From contig CAZDGB010000356.1 of assembly GCA_964504645.1 (NCBI GenBank), positions 1 to 6,737 of the forward strand: a stretch of 6,737 nt of DNA, given 5' to 3'. The notes below the pieces were generated by a model. The model was not told where the DNA came from. It saw nothing but the letters and a program-made list of their open reading frames with translations, and did no database searches. Shown one piece after another: positions 1 through 5,650 of this stretch. This stretch comes from CAZDGB01 sp964504645 (GTDB taxonomy: Bacteria > Planctomycetota > Planctomycetia > Planctomycetales > Planctomycetaceae). How positions within the stretch are numbered: position 1 is the stretch's first letter; each line of letters starts with the position of its first letter. The translations under genes were made by a program, and so were the position numbers.

Positions 1-68
1 GCAAAAAGCAAAACAAAGATGTTAAAAGCAGTGGTCAGGAGACCCGCGCCGAACAGCGAACAGGAGAC

Positions 69-82
69 CGGCTAAAGCCGGG
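69..82. repeat. Palindrome (hairpin) after the gltA stop
   Basis: CCGGCTAAAGCCGG is a perfect palindrome lying 10 bp beyond the gltA stop codon. Flanking GGAG (63-66) and CTCC (86-89) can extend the stem across a small internal loop, so the whole element is about 63-89. Read from the gltA strand no T-run follows directly; the T-rich stretch at 1-27 is about 40 nt further on, so this is not a textbook intrinsic terminator. It could be a weak terminator, an mRNA 3'-end stabiliser, or one copy of a dispersed intergenic palindrome. A 9-bp direct repeat, CAGGAGACC, occurs at 36-44 and again at 61-69 on its edge. Confidence 0.5.
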
Positions 83-92
83 ACTCCAACTG

Positions 93-1250
93 TCACCGCT
101 TGGCGATCGGCACGTAGTCCCGGTCCGCTGGGCCGATGTAGTTCGACGACGGGCGAATGATCTTGTTGTCGGCCAGTTGTTCCAGCACGTGGGCGCACCA
201 GCCGACGATGCGGCTCGTGGCGAAGACGCAGGTGAAGAGGTTCCCGGGAATCCCCATGTAGTGCTGCAGGCTGGCGGAAAAGAAATCGACGTTGCAGTTC
301 TTGTGGATCGTCTGCGTCACGAGCTTTTCCATCTCGATCGACATCTGGTACCACTTCGGATCGCCGGTCTCGATGCTCAACCGTCGCGACAATTCTTTGA
401 GATGGATGGCGCGCGGGTCTTCGACCTTGTAGACCGCGTGGCCGAAGCCCATGAACTTGCCCTTCTTGGCGCGGGTCGTTTCCACCCAGGTCTTCACGTT
501 TTCCACGCTGCCGATTTCCATCAGCGTGTTGAGGACTTCCGTGTTCGCGCCGCCGTGCAGCGGGCCTTTCAGCGCGCCGATCGCCCCGGTGATCGCCGAA
601 TGCAGGTCCGACAGCGTTGCCGCGATGACCCGCGCGGCGAACGTGCTAGCGTTCAAACCGTGCTCGGCGTGCAGAATCAGGATCAGGTCCATCGCCTTTT
701 CGGCGTCGGCCGACGGCACCTTGCCGTTGAGCATGTACATGAAGTTGGCGGCGTGGCTCAAGTCCCGCCGCGGGGCGATCGGCTCCAGGCCGTCTTCCAC
801 CCGGCGAATCGCGGCGACCACCGCCGTCATCTCCGCCGTCAGCCGGATCGACTTCTCGAAATTGGCCTGCGGCGAATTGTCCTCGGCGAGGTCGTCGTAT
901 ACGCCGCACATCGAAATCGCCGACCGCAGCGCCGTCATCGGCGGCGTTTTCTTGGGGAGCGACTTCAGGAAATTCAGAATTGGCGGTTCGAGCTCGTGAT
1001 GCGCCATCAGCGACGCTTTGAACTCGGCGAGCTGCGGCGCGGTGGGAAGTTCGCCCTGAAAGAGGAGGTAAGCAGTCTCTTCGAACGTGCTGTGCTTGGC
1101 CAGATCGTGGATGTTGTAGCCGCGATAGATCAGCTTGCCCAAATCCCCGTCGACGTCGCAGATTGACGTATCGGCGGCGACGATGCCTTTCAGGCCTTTC
1201 GCGGCCAGCTTTTCGGACGCAGTCTCTTTATCAGCAACTTCCGCCGTCAT
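93..1250 (-). CDS. gltA: Citrate synthase (type I-length, about 385 aa)
   Basis: Condenses oxaloacetate and acetyl-CoA to citrate, the entry step of the TCA cycle, in the cytoplasm. Family motifs appear in order: HAEHGLNAST (residues 194-203), GPLHGGAN (229-236), GFGHAVYK then DPRA (268-281), and NVDFFSA (320-326). By position the catalytic triad of pig-heart enzyme (His274, His320, Asp375) corresponds to His232, His271 and Asp322, all present. At 385 aa it matches the shorter dimeric class, not the longer NADH-inhibited E. coli type. I chose the ATG at 1250. The frame stays open to a TTG at 1301, but that codon falls at the predicted transcription start, and family similarity begins after the ATG. 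A purine-rich GAGGGAAGG lies 13 nt upstream of the ATG, slightly far. A 2-methylcitrate synthase of the same family cannot be excluded by eye, but no prp genes are nearby. Transcribed divergently from the rod-like gene. Confidence 0.95.
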   Translation of the reverse strand: MTAEVADKETASEKLAAKGLKGIVAADTSICDVDGDLGKLIYRGYNIHDLAKHSTFEETAYLLFQGELPTAPQLAEFKASLMAHHELEPPILNFLKSLPKKTPPMTALRSAISMCGVYDDLAEDNSPQANFEKSIRLTAEMTAVVAAIRRVEDGLEPIAPRRDLSHAANFMYMLNGKVPSADAEKAMDLILILHAEHGLNASTFAARVIAATLSDLHSAITGAIGALKGPLHGGANTEVLNTLMEIGSVENVKTWVETTRAKKGKFMGFGHAVYKVEDPRAIHLKELSRRLSIETGDPKWYQMSIEMEKLVTQTIHKNCNVDFFSASLQHYMGIPGNLFTCVFATSRIVGWCAHVLEQLADNKIIRPSSNYIGPADRDYVPIAKR

Positions 1251-1307
1251 GACGATCGGTCCGCCTTCCCTCAGAAGAACATCAGGTCGTGTGTGGCTCA
1301 AGCCCCG

Positions 1308-1337
1308 AGTATATCACCGCGAGCGCAGGGGTTTCAA
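1308..1337 (-). promoter_or_regulatory. Predicted sigma70-type promoter of gltA
   Basis: On the minus strand, TTGAAA (1337-1332, 5 of 6 to the -35 consensus) is followed after 18 bp by TATACT (1313-1308, 5 of 6 to the -10 consensus). A TG one base before the -10 gives an extended -10, TGATATACT. Transcription would start near 1301, leaving a leader of about 50 nt before the ATG at 1250. This supports the ATG over the upstream TTG. No experimental data; prediction from consensus only. Confidence 0.6.
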
Positions 1338-1347
1338 CGAAGTCGTT
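1336..1347. promoter_or_regulatory. Dyad overlapping the gltA -35 edge
   Basis: AACGA-AG-TCGTT is a perfect 5-bp inverted repeat that touches the upstream end of the predicted gltA -35 box (1332-1337). GTTTCA also occurs twice here (1331-1336 and 1345-1350), 14 bp apart. The position would suit a repressor or activator site. The arms are short, so chance is a real alternative. Confidence 0.25.
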
Positions 1348-1371
1348 TCACCACGAGCGGGCGATCTCTTC

Positions 1372-1400
1372 TTGCCGTAACTCTGCGAAACCGCTAAAGT
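1372..1400 (+). promoter_or_regulatory. Weak candidate promoter for the rod-like/mscL pair
   Basis: TTGCCG (1372-1377) and TAAAGT (1395-1400) each match 4 of 6 sigma70 consensus bases and are exactly 17 bp apart. Transcription would start near 1407, giving a leader of about 67 nt that includes the dyad at 1409-1426 and the hairpin at 1434-1453. TAAAGTT (1395-1401) can also be read as a sigma28 (FliA) -35 element, which competes with this reading. Confidence 0.3.
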
Positions 1401-1408
1401 TCCGCCGC

Positions 1409-1426
1409 CATTTGAAGGATCAAATG
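1409..1426. promoter_or_regulatory. 18-bp dyad CATTTGA-N4-TCAAATG, operator-like
   Basis: Perfect 7-bp inverted repeat with a 4-base AGGA centre, lying just past the candidate plus-strand start site and about 50 bp ahead of the rod-like gene. It is AT-rich in a GC-rich region, which suits a protein-binding operator. As RNA it would be a 7-bp stem with a tetraloop. Function is inferred from symmetry and position only. Confidence 0.4.
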
Positions 1427-1433
1427 CGAAAGT

Positions 1434-1453
1434 CCGGCGCGGCGACGCGCCGG
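1434..1453 (+). promoter_or_regulatory. GNRA-capped GC hairpin before the Shine-Dalgarno
   Basis: CCGGCGCG (1434-1441) and CGCGCCGG (1446-1453) form a perfect 8-bp GC stem closed by GCGA, a GNRA tetraloop. The Shine-Dalgarno AGGGAGGG (1458-1465) of the next gene begins 4 nt after the stem. In the leader RNA this would be very stable. It leaves the ribosome binding site single-stranded, so it may protect the 5' end or mark a regulatory leader. No T-run follows, so it is unlikely to be a terminator. Confidence 0.5.
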
Positions 1454-1473
1454 CGTCAGGGAGGGCCGGCTGA

Positions 1474-2784
1474 ATGTTTCGTCAGAAGGACACTGCGCTC
1501 ACGATCGGACTGGTGTGCGCCGCCACGCTGGCTGCCCATGTTCTGATCGCTCGTCACCTGGAACGAGTGGAAACCACCGCAGAATCGGTCGAGTCCCGCG
1601 CTCCGCTCTGGGGTGTCGTCCAGACGCCGGGCGTGAACGATTGGGATCAGGAATTCGCCGGCGCTCCGCGGCTGCTGACGACCGCGGCGTACGAATCCGA
1701 GGATCCGATCGACTCCCCGCGTTCCGCCGATCGCGAGTCCGATGCGCCGAAACCCCCGCTGACCAAGCGGCAGCGCGAGGAACAAGACGCGGTACGGGCC
1801 GTCATCGAGGAAGAGATGCCCGAGACGAGCGCCGAGGAGCGCGACATCTGGTTCGACGAATTGAAGTCGCTGCCGGCGGAAGTCGTCCGCGACCTGTTAC
1901 AGGTGCGCAAACAGTTGCGGGTCCTCTCGCCCGATCATCCGCTGTCCGGCCCGTCGACGTTGCATGAGCACATTCCTCACGATGAACCTGTTGTCGCCAT
2001 CGAGCCGGTCGCACAGACTCGGCAACTCACCTCGTCGACGGACTGGTCGGAAACGCGCGAGGCGTTGGAGCAGGCGATCGCGTGGTCGACGCACAATCTC
2101 GCCAACGCCGCCACGCCGGGCTACAAGCGGATCGAAGCGTTCACCGGCGACGCGTACCGTTCCGAGACCGATCTGTTTTCACCGCTCGGCCTCGGTTGCC
2201 GGCTGACGACGGCGCGCATCGATCTGACGCCCGGTGAGCTGCGCGAGAGCAGCCGGCAACTCGATCTGGCCATCGACGGCCCGGGGCTCTTCGTGTTGCG
2301 CGACACGACAACGGGCGAGATGTACTACACCCGCTGCGGCCGCCTCACTTCGAACGAACAAGGGCAACTCGGCATTCAACAAGGCGACAAATTCCTGGTG
2401 CAAGACGCCCGCGGCAGCATCGCCCTGCCGCAGTCGGCGATGTCGATCAAAGTCTCCGCCGAGGGAACGGTCACGGCGGTCACCAACCAGGACGACGTCG
2501 AAACTCAGGAAATCGGCCAGATTCAGCTGGCGATGTGCGTCGACGCGTCCAAGCTGAAACCGATTGGCGACGGCCTGTTCGCCGCGGCGCCGGGCTTCGC
2601 GCCGCCGCTCGTGAAGCCGGGATTTCGCGGCGTGGGTGTGATTCGACAGGGATTTCTGGAACAATCCAACGTCGATGTCGTGCGGGAGCAGGCTGATCGC
2701 GAGGCCTGGGAGTCGATTCTGCGGACTCTGCCGACCACTCTGGTCCCACGCACGGCGCGCGAATCCATCCCGTCGCCCCAGTGA
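1474..2784 (+). CDS. Membrane-anchored FlgG/FlgF-like flagellar rod protein
   Basis: A 436-aa protein in three parts. Residues 8-26 are a hydrophobic helix after a basic N-terminus, likely an uncleaved signal anchor; Cys15 is not in a valid lipobox. Residues 27-186 are a charged, proline-containing linker with a probable helix at about 100-150. Residues 187-418 resemble flagellar rod/hook proteins: NLANAATPGYKR (208-219), LDLAIDGPGLFVL (263-275), YYTRCGRL with a following GQL (284-299), and GFLEQSNVDVVRE (393-405). FlgG is normally about 260 aa, begins directly with the rod helix and ends in an MI-QRAYE helix. Here the start is replaced by the anchor and linker, and the end (EQADREAWESILRTL, then about 18 more residues) has lost that motif. 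AGGGAGGG sits 8 nt before the ATG. No other flagellar gene is in the window. It may be a divergent rod component or a repurposed envelope protein. Confidence 0.85.
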   Translation: MFRQKDTALTIGLVCAATLAAHVLIARHLERVETTAESVESRAPLWGVVQTPGVNDWDQEFAGAPRLLTTAAYESEDPIDSPRSADRESDAPKPPLTKRQREEQDAVRAVIEEEMPETSAEERDIWFDELKSLPAEVVRDLLQVRKQLRVLSPDHPLSGPSTLHEHIPHDEPVVAIEPVAQTRQLTSSTDWSETREALEQAIAWSTHNLANAATPGYKRIEAFTGDAYRSETDLFSPLGLGCRLTTARIDLTPGELRESSRQLDLAIDGPGLFVLRDTTTGEMYYTRCGRLTSNEQGQLGIQQGDKFLVQDARGSIALPQSAMSIKVSAEGTVTAVTNQDDVETQEIGQIQLAMCVDASKLKPIGDGLFAAAPGFAPPLVKPGFRGVGVIRQGFLEQSNVDVVREQADREAWESILRTLPTTLVPRTARESIPSPQ

Positions 2785-2793
2785 GGACCCGTC

Positions 2794-3237
2794 ATGAGCA
2801 TCCTTTCCGAATTCAAACAATTCATTCAACGCGGCAGCGTGGTCGATCTCGCCGTCGGCGTGATCATGGGGGCGGCGTTCGGGAAGATCGTCAATTCGCT
2901 CGTATCGGATGTGATCATGCCGCCGATCAGCCTGATCATCGGCCAAGTGCCGGTGAAGTTGCTGTCGTGGCGACTGGCGCCGGCGAAAATCGTGGAAATC
3001 ACAGATCCGCTTTCCAAAGAAGTGAAGCAAACTCAACTTGATCCCGTCACGCTGAACTACGGCACGTTCCTGCAGAACGTGCTCGATTTTCTCATCGTCG
3101 GCTTCTGCGTGTTTCTGATGGTAAAAGCGATGAACACGCTGCAGCGCAAGAAGGAAGAAGCGCCGAAGCCCGCGGAGCTTTCCACCACCGAAAAGCTGCT
3201 GACGGAAATCCGCGACGAGCTCAAGGCCAAAGCCTGA
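2794..3237 (+). CDS. mscL: Large-conductance mechanosensitive channel MscL
   Basis: Pore-forming inner-membrane protein, usually a homopentamer, that opens under membrane tension to release solutes during hypo-osmotic shock. The 147 aa are close to E. coli MscL (136 aa), and the N-terminal half aligns without gaps: the gate residues Leu19, Gly22, Val23 and Gly26 keep E. coli numbering within DLAVGVIMGAAFGKIV. TM1 is about 16-45 and TM2 about 89-116, followed by a basic RKKEE cluster and the C-terminal bundle helix (TTEKLLTEIRDELKAK). The extracytoplasmic loop (about 46-88) is somewhat longer than in E. coli. The gene follows the rod-like gene by 9 bp. Its Shine-Dalgarno TGAGGA (2782-2787, 6 nt before the ATG) contains the upstream stop codon, so co-transcription and translational coupling are likely. 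Confidence 0.97.
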   Translation: MSILSEFKQFIQRGSVVDLAVGVIMGAAFGKIVNSLVSDVIMPPISLIIGQVPVKLLSWRLAPAKIVEITDPLSKEVKQTQLDPVTLNYGTFLQNVLDFLIVGFCVFLMVKAMNTLQRKKEEAPKPAELSTTEKLLTEIRDELKAKA

Positions 3238-3241
3238 GAAG

Positions 3242-3284
3242 CCCGGCGATGGCATCGCCGGGACCCGCCGTCACCGACGGCGGG
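3242..3284. repeat. Tandem perfect 9-bp hairpins between mscL and zwf
   Basis: Hairpin 1 is CCCGGCGAT / ATCGCCGGG with loop GGC (3242-3262). Hairpin 2 is CCCGCCGTC / GACGGCGGG with loop ACC (3264-3284). One base separates them, and the first starts 4 nt after the mscL stop. An alternative outer stem, AAGCCC (3239-3244) with GGGCTT (3282-3287), could close both into one branched structure. Only CTTT follows, not a real T-run. It may end or stabilise the rod-like/mscL transcript, or be a dispersed REP-like element. The GCCGGGAC at 3257-3264 also occurs in the palindrome after gltA (78-85). Confidence 0.55.
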
Positions 3285-3366
3285 CTTTGCGGGAAAATCG
3301 TTCGCCTTCGCGGCGGAATCTCGGTACGATCCGCCGTCGAGGAACGTACTCACGGAGAGACTCGGC

Positions 3367-4917
3367 ATGGCAGGCAGCGCGACGGAAAGCAAAGGCCCTT
3401 CCATCACCCCCACCAGCGCCACGATCGCCATTTTCGGCGCGTCGGGCGATCTGACGGCCCGAAAGCTGATGCCGGCGCTGTTCGATTTGTGGTGTGCCGG
3501 CTATCTCGCCGATGACGCCCCGATCGTCGGCGTCGCCCGCCGCGAAAAGTCCGACGAAAGCTTCCGCAACGAGGTCTTCAACGACATCAACGGCAAAGTC
3601 CGCTCGGGCAACATCTCGCCCGAGCAGTGGGCCAAGTTCGCTCAGCGGCTGTACTACCGGCAAGTCGACATCTCCGACTCCGCCGAGTACGCCAAGCTGA
3701 AGCAGAATCTCGAAGAACTCGAGAAGACCAGTTCCGGCCGCGACAACCGCGTCGTCTACATGGCGACCAGCCCGGACCTGTTCATCCCCGGCGTGGAAGG
3801 CCTGTCGTCCGCGGGACTGATCCCCGGCCGCGACGCCGATCACTGGCTGCGCGTCGTCTTCGAGAAACCGTTCGGCACCGATCTCGCGTCCGCCCAGCAA
3901 TTGAGCGCTGAACTCCGCTTGCGGTTGCGAGAAGAGCAGATCTACCGCATCGACCATTACCTCGGCAAAGACACCGTTCAGAACATTTTGCTGTTCCGGT
4001 TCGGCAACGCGATCTTCGATCCGCTGTTCAATCGCAATCACGTCGACCACGTGCAGATCACCGTCGCCGAGTCGCAGGGCATGGAGCGCGGCCGCGGCGG
4101 CTACTACGATAAATCGGGCGCGCTGCGCGACGTGCTGCAGAATCACGTGCTGCAACTCTTGTGTCTTGTCGCGATGGAGCCGCCAGCGCTGTTCGATTCG
4201 GCCGATTTACACGCCGAGAAACTCAAAGTCTTGAAAGCCCTGTCGCCGGGCCACAAGTCGGACATCTCCAAGTGGGTCGCGTCGGGACAGTACGCCGCGG
4301 GGATGTTCGATCATCAGCCGGCGATCGGTTACCTCGCGGAGGAGCGCATTCCGCCCGACTCCCGGACCGAAACCTACGTCGCCATGAAGGTGATGGTCGA
4401 CAACTGGCGCTGGGCCGGCGTGCCGTTCTATCTGCGAACCGGTAAGCGGATGCCGACGCGGGTGACGGAGATCGCCATCCAGTTCAAGCTGCCGCCGCTG
4501 AACCTGTTCACGACCGTCGAATGCGAAGGGGACATGTGCGACCTCGTCGGCGCGCGGCCGAATTCACTCATCTTCCGCATTCAGCCGCGGGAATCGATTT
4601 CGCTGAAGTTCTCGACCAAGCGTCCCGGCATGCAATACCAGATCGAACCGGTGACGATGGACTTCAGCTACGAAACGTCGTTCAAAGCCTTGCCGGAAGC
4701 GTACGAGCGGCTGCTGCTGGACGTCCTCCGCGGCGATTCGACGCTGTTCTTGCGGACCGACGAACTGGAATCGGCCTGGCAATTCATGACGCCGGTGCTC
4801 GAGGAATGGGAGAAGCACTCCGTCGTGCCGGAACCCTACCGCGCCGGCTCGTGGGGCCCGCGCGGGGCGGACTCGCTCTTGTGGAACGACGGCCGCGCCT
4901 GGCGCACGCCGGCGTGA
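3367..4917 (+). CDS. zwf: Glucose-6-phosphate 1-dehydrogenase
   Basis: Oxidises glucose 6-phosphate to 6-phosphogluconolactone with reduction of NADP+ or NAD+, the first step of the oxidative pentose phosphate pathway; cytoplasmic. The 516 aa are normal for the family. The dinucleotide-binding loop is IFGASGDL (22-29), EKPFG is at 166-170, and the signature RIDHYLGK at 194-201. By comparison with the Leuconostoc enzyme, Asp196 and His197 match Asp177 and His178, and His260 in the QNH motif matches the catalytic base His240. DNWRWAGVPFYLRTGKRMP (345-363) is the conserved C-terminal-domain stretch. A Shine-Dalgarno GGAG (3354-3357) lies 9 nt before the ATG. It follows mscL by 129 bp across two hairpins, so it probably has its own promoter, though I found no convincing one. 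No gnd or pgl gene is adjacent. The gene looks complete and ordinary. Confidence 0.97.
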   Translation: MAGSATESKGPSITPTSATIAIFGASGDLTARKLMPALFDLWCAGYLADDAPIVGVARREKSDESFRNEVFNDINGKVRSGNISPEQWAKFAQRLYYRQVDISDSAEYAKLKQNLEELEKTSSGRDNRVVYMATSPDLFIPGVEGLSSAGLIPGRDADHWLRVVFEKPFGTDLASAQQLSAELRLRLREEQIYRIDHYLGKDTVQNILLFRFGNAIFDPLFNRNHVDHVQITVAESQGMERGRGGYYDKSGALRDVLQNHVLQLLCLVAMEPPALFDSADLHAEKLKVLKALSPGHKSDISKWVASGQYAAGMFDHQPAIGYLAEERIPPDSRTETYVAMKVMVDNWRWAGVPFYLRTGKRMPTRVTEIAIQFKLPPLNLFTTVECEGDMCDLVGARPNSLIFRIQPRESISLKFSTKRPGMQYQIEPVTMDFSYETSFKALPEAYERLLLDVLRGDSTLFLRTDELESAWQFMTPVLEEWEKHSVVPEPYRAGSWGPRGADSLLWNDGRAWRTPA

Positions 4918-4931
4918 CTTACCCAACAAAG

Positions 4932-4966
4932 CCGCGATTGGCAACCGCGGTCTTCCGGATCCCGGA
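4932..4966. terminator. Two small hairpins after zwf, possible terminator
   Basis: CCGCG (4932-4936) pairs with CGCGG (4946-4950) across a 9-nt loop. TCCGG (4954-4958) pairs with CCGGA (4962-4966) across a 3-nt loop. They begin 14 bp after the zwf stop. Stems are only 5 bp and no T-run follows, so a terminator role is only suggested by position. Confidence 0.25.
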
Positions 4967-4996
4967 TTGACGAAGCCATATCGAATTGACTCCAAT
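4967..4996 (+). promoter_or_regulatory. Candidate promoter of the four-helix membrane protein gene
   Basis: TTGACG (4967-4972, 5 of 6 to -35 consensus) and TCCAAT (4991-4996, 4 of 6 to -10 consensus) are 18 bp apart in a relatively AT-rich gap. Transcription would start near 5003, leaving a leader of about 37 nt. A second TTGAC at 4986-4990 has no suitable -10 partner. Confidence 0.3.
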
Positions 4997-5039
4997 GACG
5001 TTAGTGCCAAACGCACAAAGTTATTGAAGGACACCGACA

Positions 5040-5606
5040 ATGTCCGCCGCACCAGCCATCACCACTGGGACTGAGTTTTCTGACCAAGCGGCTGCTCGCC
5101 CGGCCCAACTGTTCTGGGGATTGCCTCTAGTCCTGTGCGGCTTGTGGCTGGCGGTGCATGTGGTTCTGTTGGCGGAAGACATGCAACGAGAACGCGTCGT
5201 CTTCTTGAAGGCGGATCGCCCTCACGGCAAGGGTTGGCCGCGCGACATGATCTGGGACGGTGGCGACTTGCCCCATCGCATGCAATGGCTGAGGTATCGG
5301 ACTTTCCTATTCCAGTATTGGCTGATCGGCCTCGATGTCCTGGGGATCGTCGTGTGCTTGTCTTCGTCGAAGCTTCGAAGAACGATCGTGCTGTGGGGCG
5401 TGTACCTTGCCTTCTGGTGCACCTATGCATTTGGCATCTATCACGCGAGCCGGCTCATGCATTGGGGGCACTCCGATCGCTTCGCGTTGGTTGCCATGTC
5501 CTTCATCATGACGCCGTGGGTATTGATGGGAATTGCGATTCTCTATGATTTCTATATCCAGCGACAGTCGAATCGTCCGTTTGTCTCCTCTCCTCCCGGC
5601 GGCTAA
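5040..5606 (+). CDS. Hypothetical four-helix membrane protein
   Basis: I do not recognise this 188-aa protein. It has four likely membrane helices: about 24-45, 90-108, 113-134 and 148-171. An outside or inside loop of roughly 45 residues between helices 1 and 2 carries a run of polar and aromatic residues including RPHGKGWPRDMIWDGG (60-75). Histidines and tryptophans cluster near helix 3's end (HASRLMHWGH, 135-144), but no known metal- or haem-binding motif is clear. GAAGGA (5026-5031), 8 nt before the ATG, is a good Shine-Dalgarno and supports this start. Codons such as CTA, TCT, ACT, AGA and AGG are more frequent than in zwf or the rod-like gene, which suggests a faster-evolving or later-acquired gene. 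It is followed 44 bp later by the sufU-like gene and could share its transcript. Confidence 0.8.
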   Translation: MSAAPAITTGTEFSDQAAARPAQLFWGLPLVLCGLWLAVHVVLLAEDMQRERVVFLKADRPHGKGWPRDMIWDGGDLPHRMQWLRYRTFLFQYWLIGLDVLGIVVCLSSSKLRRTIVLWGVYLAFWCTYAFGIYHASRLMHWGHSDRFALVAMSFIMTPWVLMGIAILYDFYIQRQSNRPFVSSPPGG

Positions 5607-5650
5607 GATATAGTGATGACTGCAAGCGCTAGCTGTGAGGACGCCCTCCG

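Noticed and set aside
177..1166. Plus-strand open frame of about 329 codons opposite gltA
   Set aside because: It lies wholly antisense to a clear citrate synthase and its product is arginine-rich low-complexity sequence with no motif, as expected for a shadow frame in GC-rich DNA.
1251..1301. N-terminal extension of citrate synthase from the TTG at 1301
   Set aside because: The TTG coincides with the predicted transcription start, and the 17 extra residues do not resemble the family; the ATG at 1250 is preferred.
1486..1530. Lipoprotein signal at Cys15 of the rod-like protein
   Set aside because: The residue before the cysteine is Val rather than Gly, Ala or Ser, and the cysteine is inside the hydrophobic helix, so it does not fit a lipobox.
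2179..3255. Minus-strand open frame of about 358 codons across the rod-like gene and mscL
   Set aside because: It is antisense to two well-supported genes and spans their junction; its composition (His, Arg, Asp rich) is typical of a shadow frame.
3301..3330. Possible zwf promoter TTCGCC-N18-TACGAT
   Set aside because: The -35 matches consensus at only three positions; too weak to annotate in GC-rich DNA.
3271..4155. Minus-strand open frame of about 294 codons opposite zwf
   Set aside because: Antisense to a complete zwf with intact catalytic motifs; no recognisable domain or start signal.
5609..5614. TATAGT as a -10 box for the sufU-like gene
   Set aside because: It matches 5 of 6 bases but has no acceptable -35 at 16-19 bp; the gene may instead be read from the upstream transcript.
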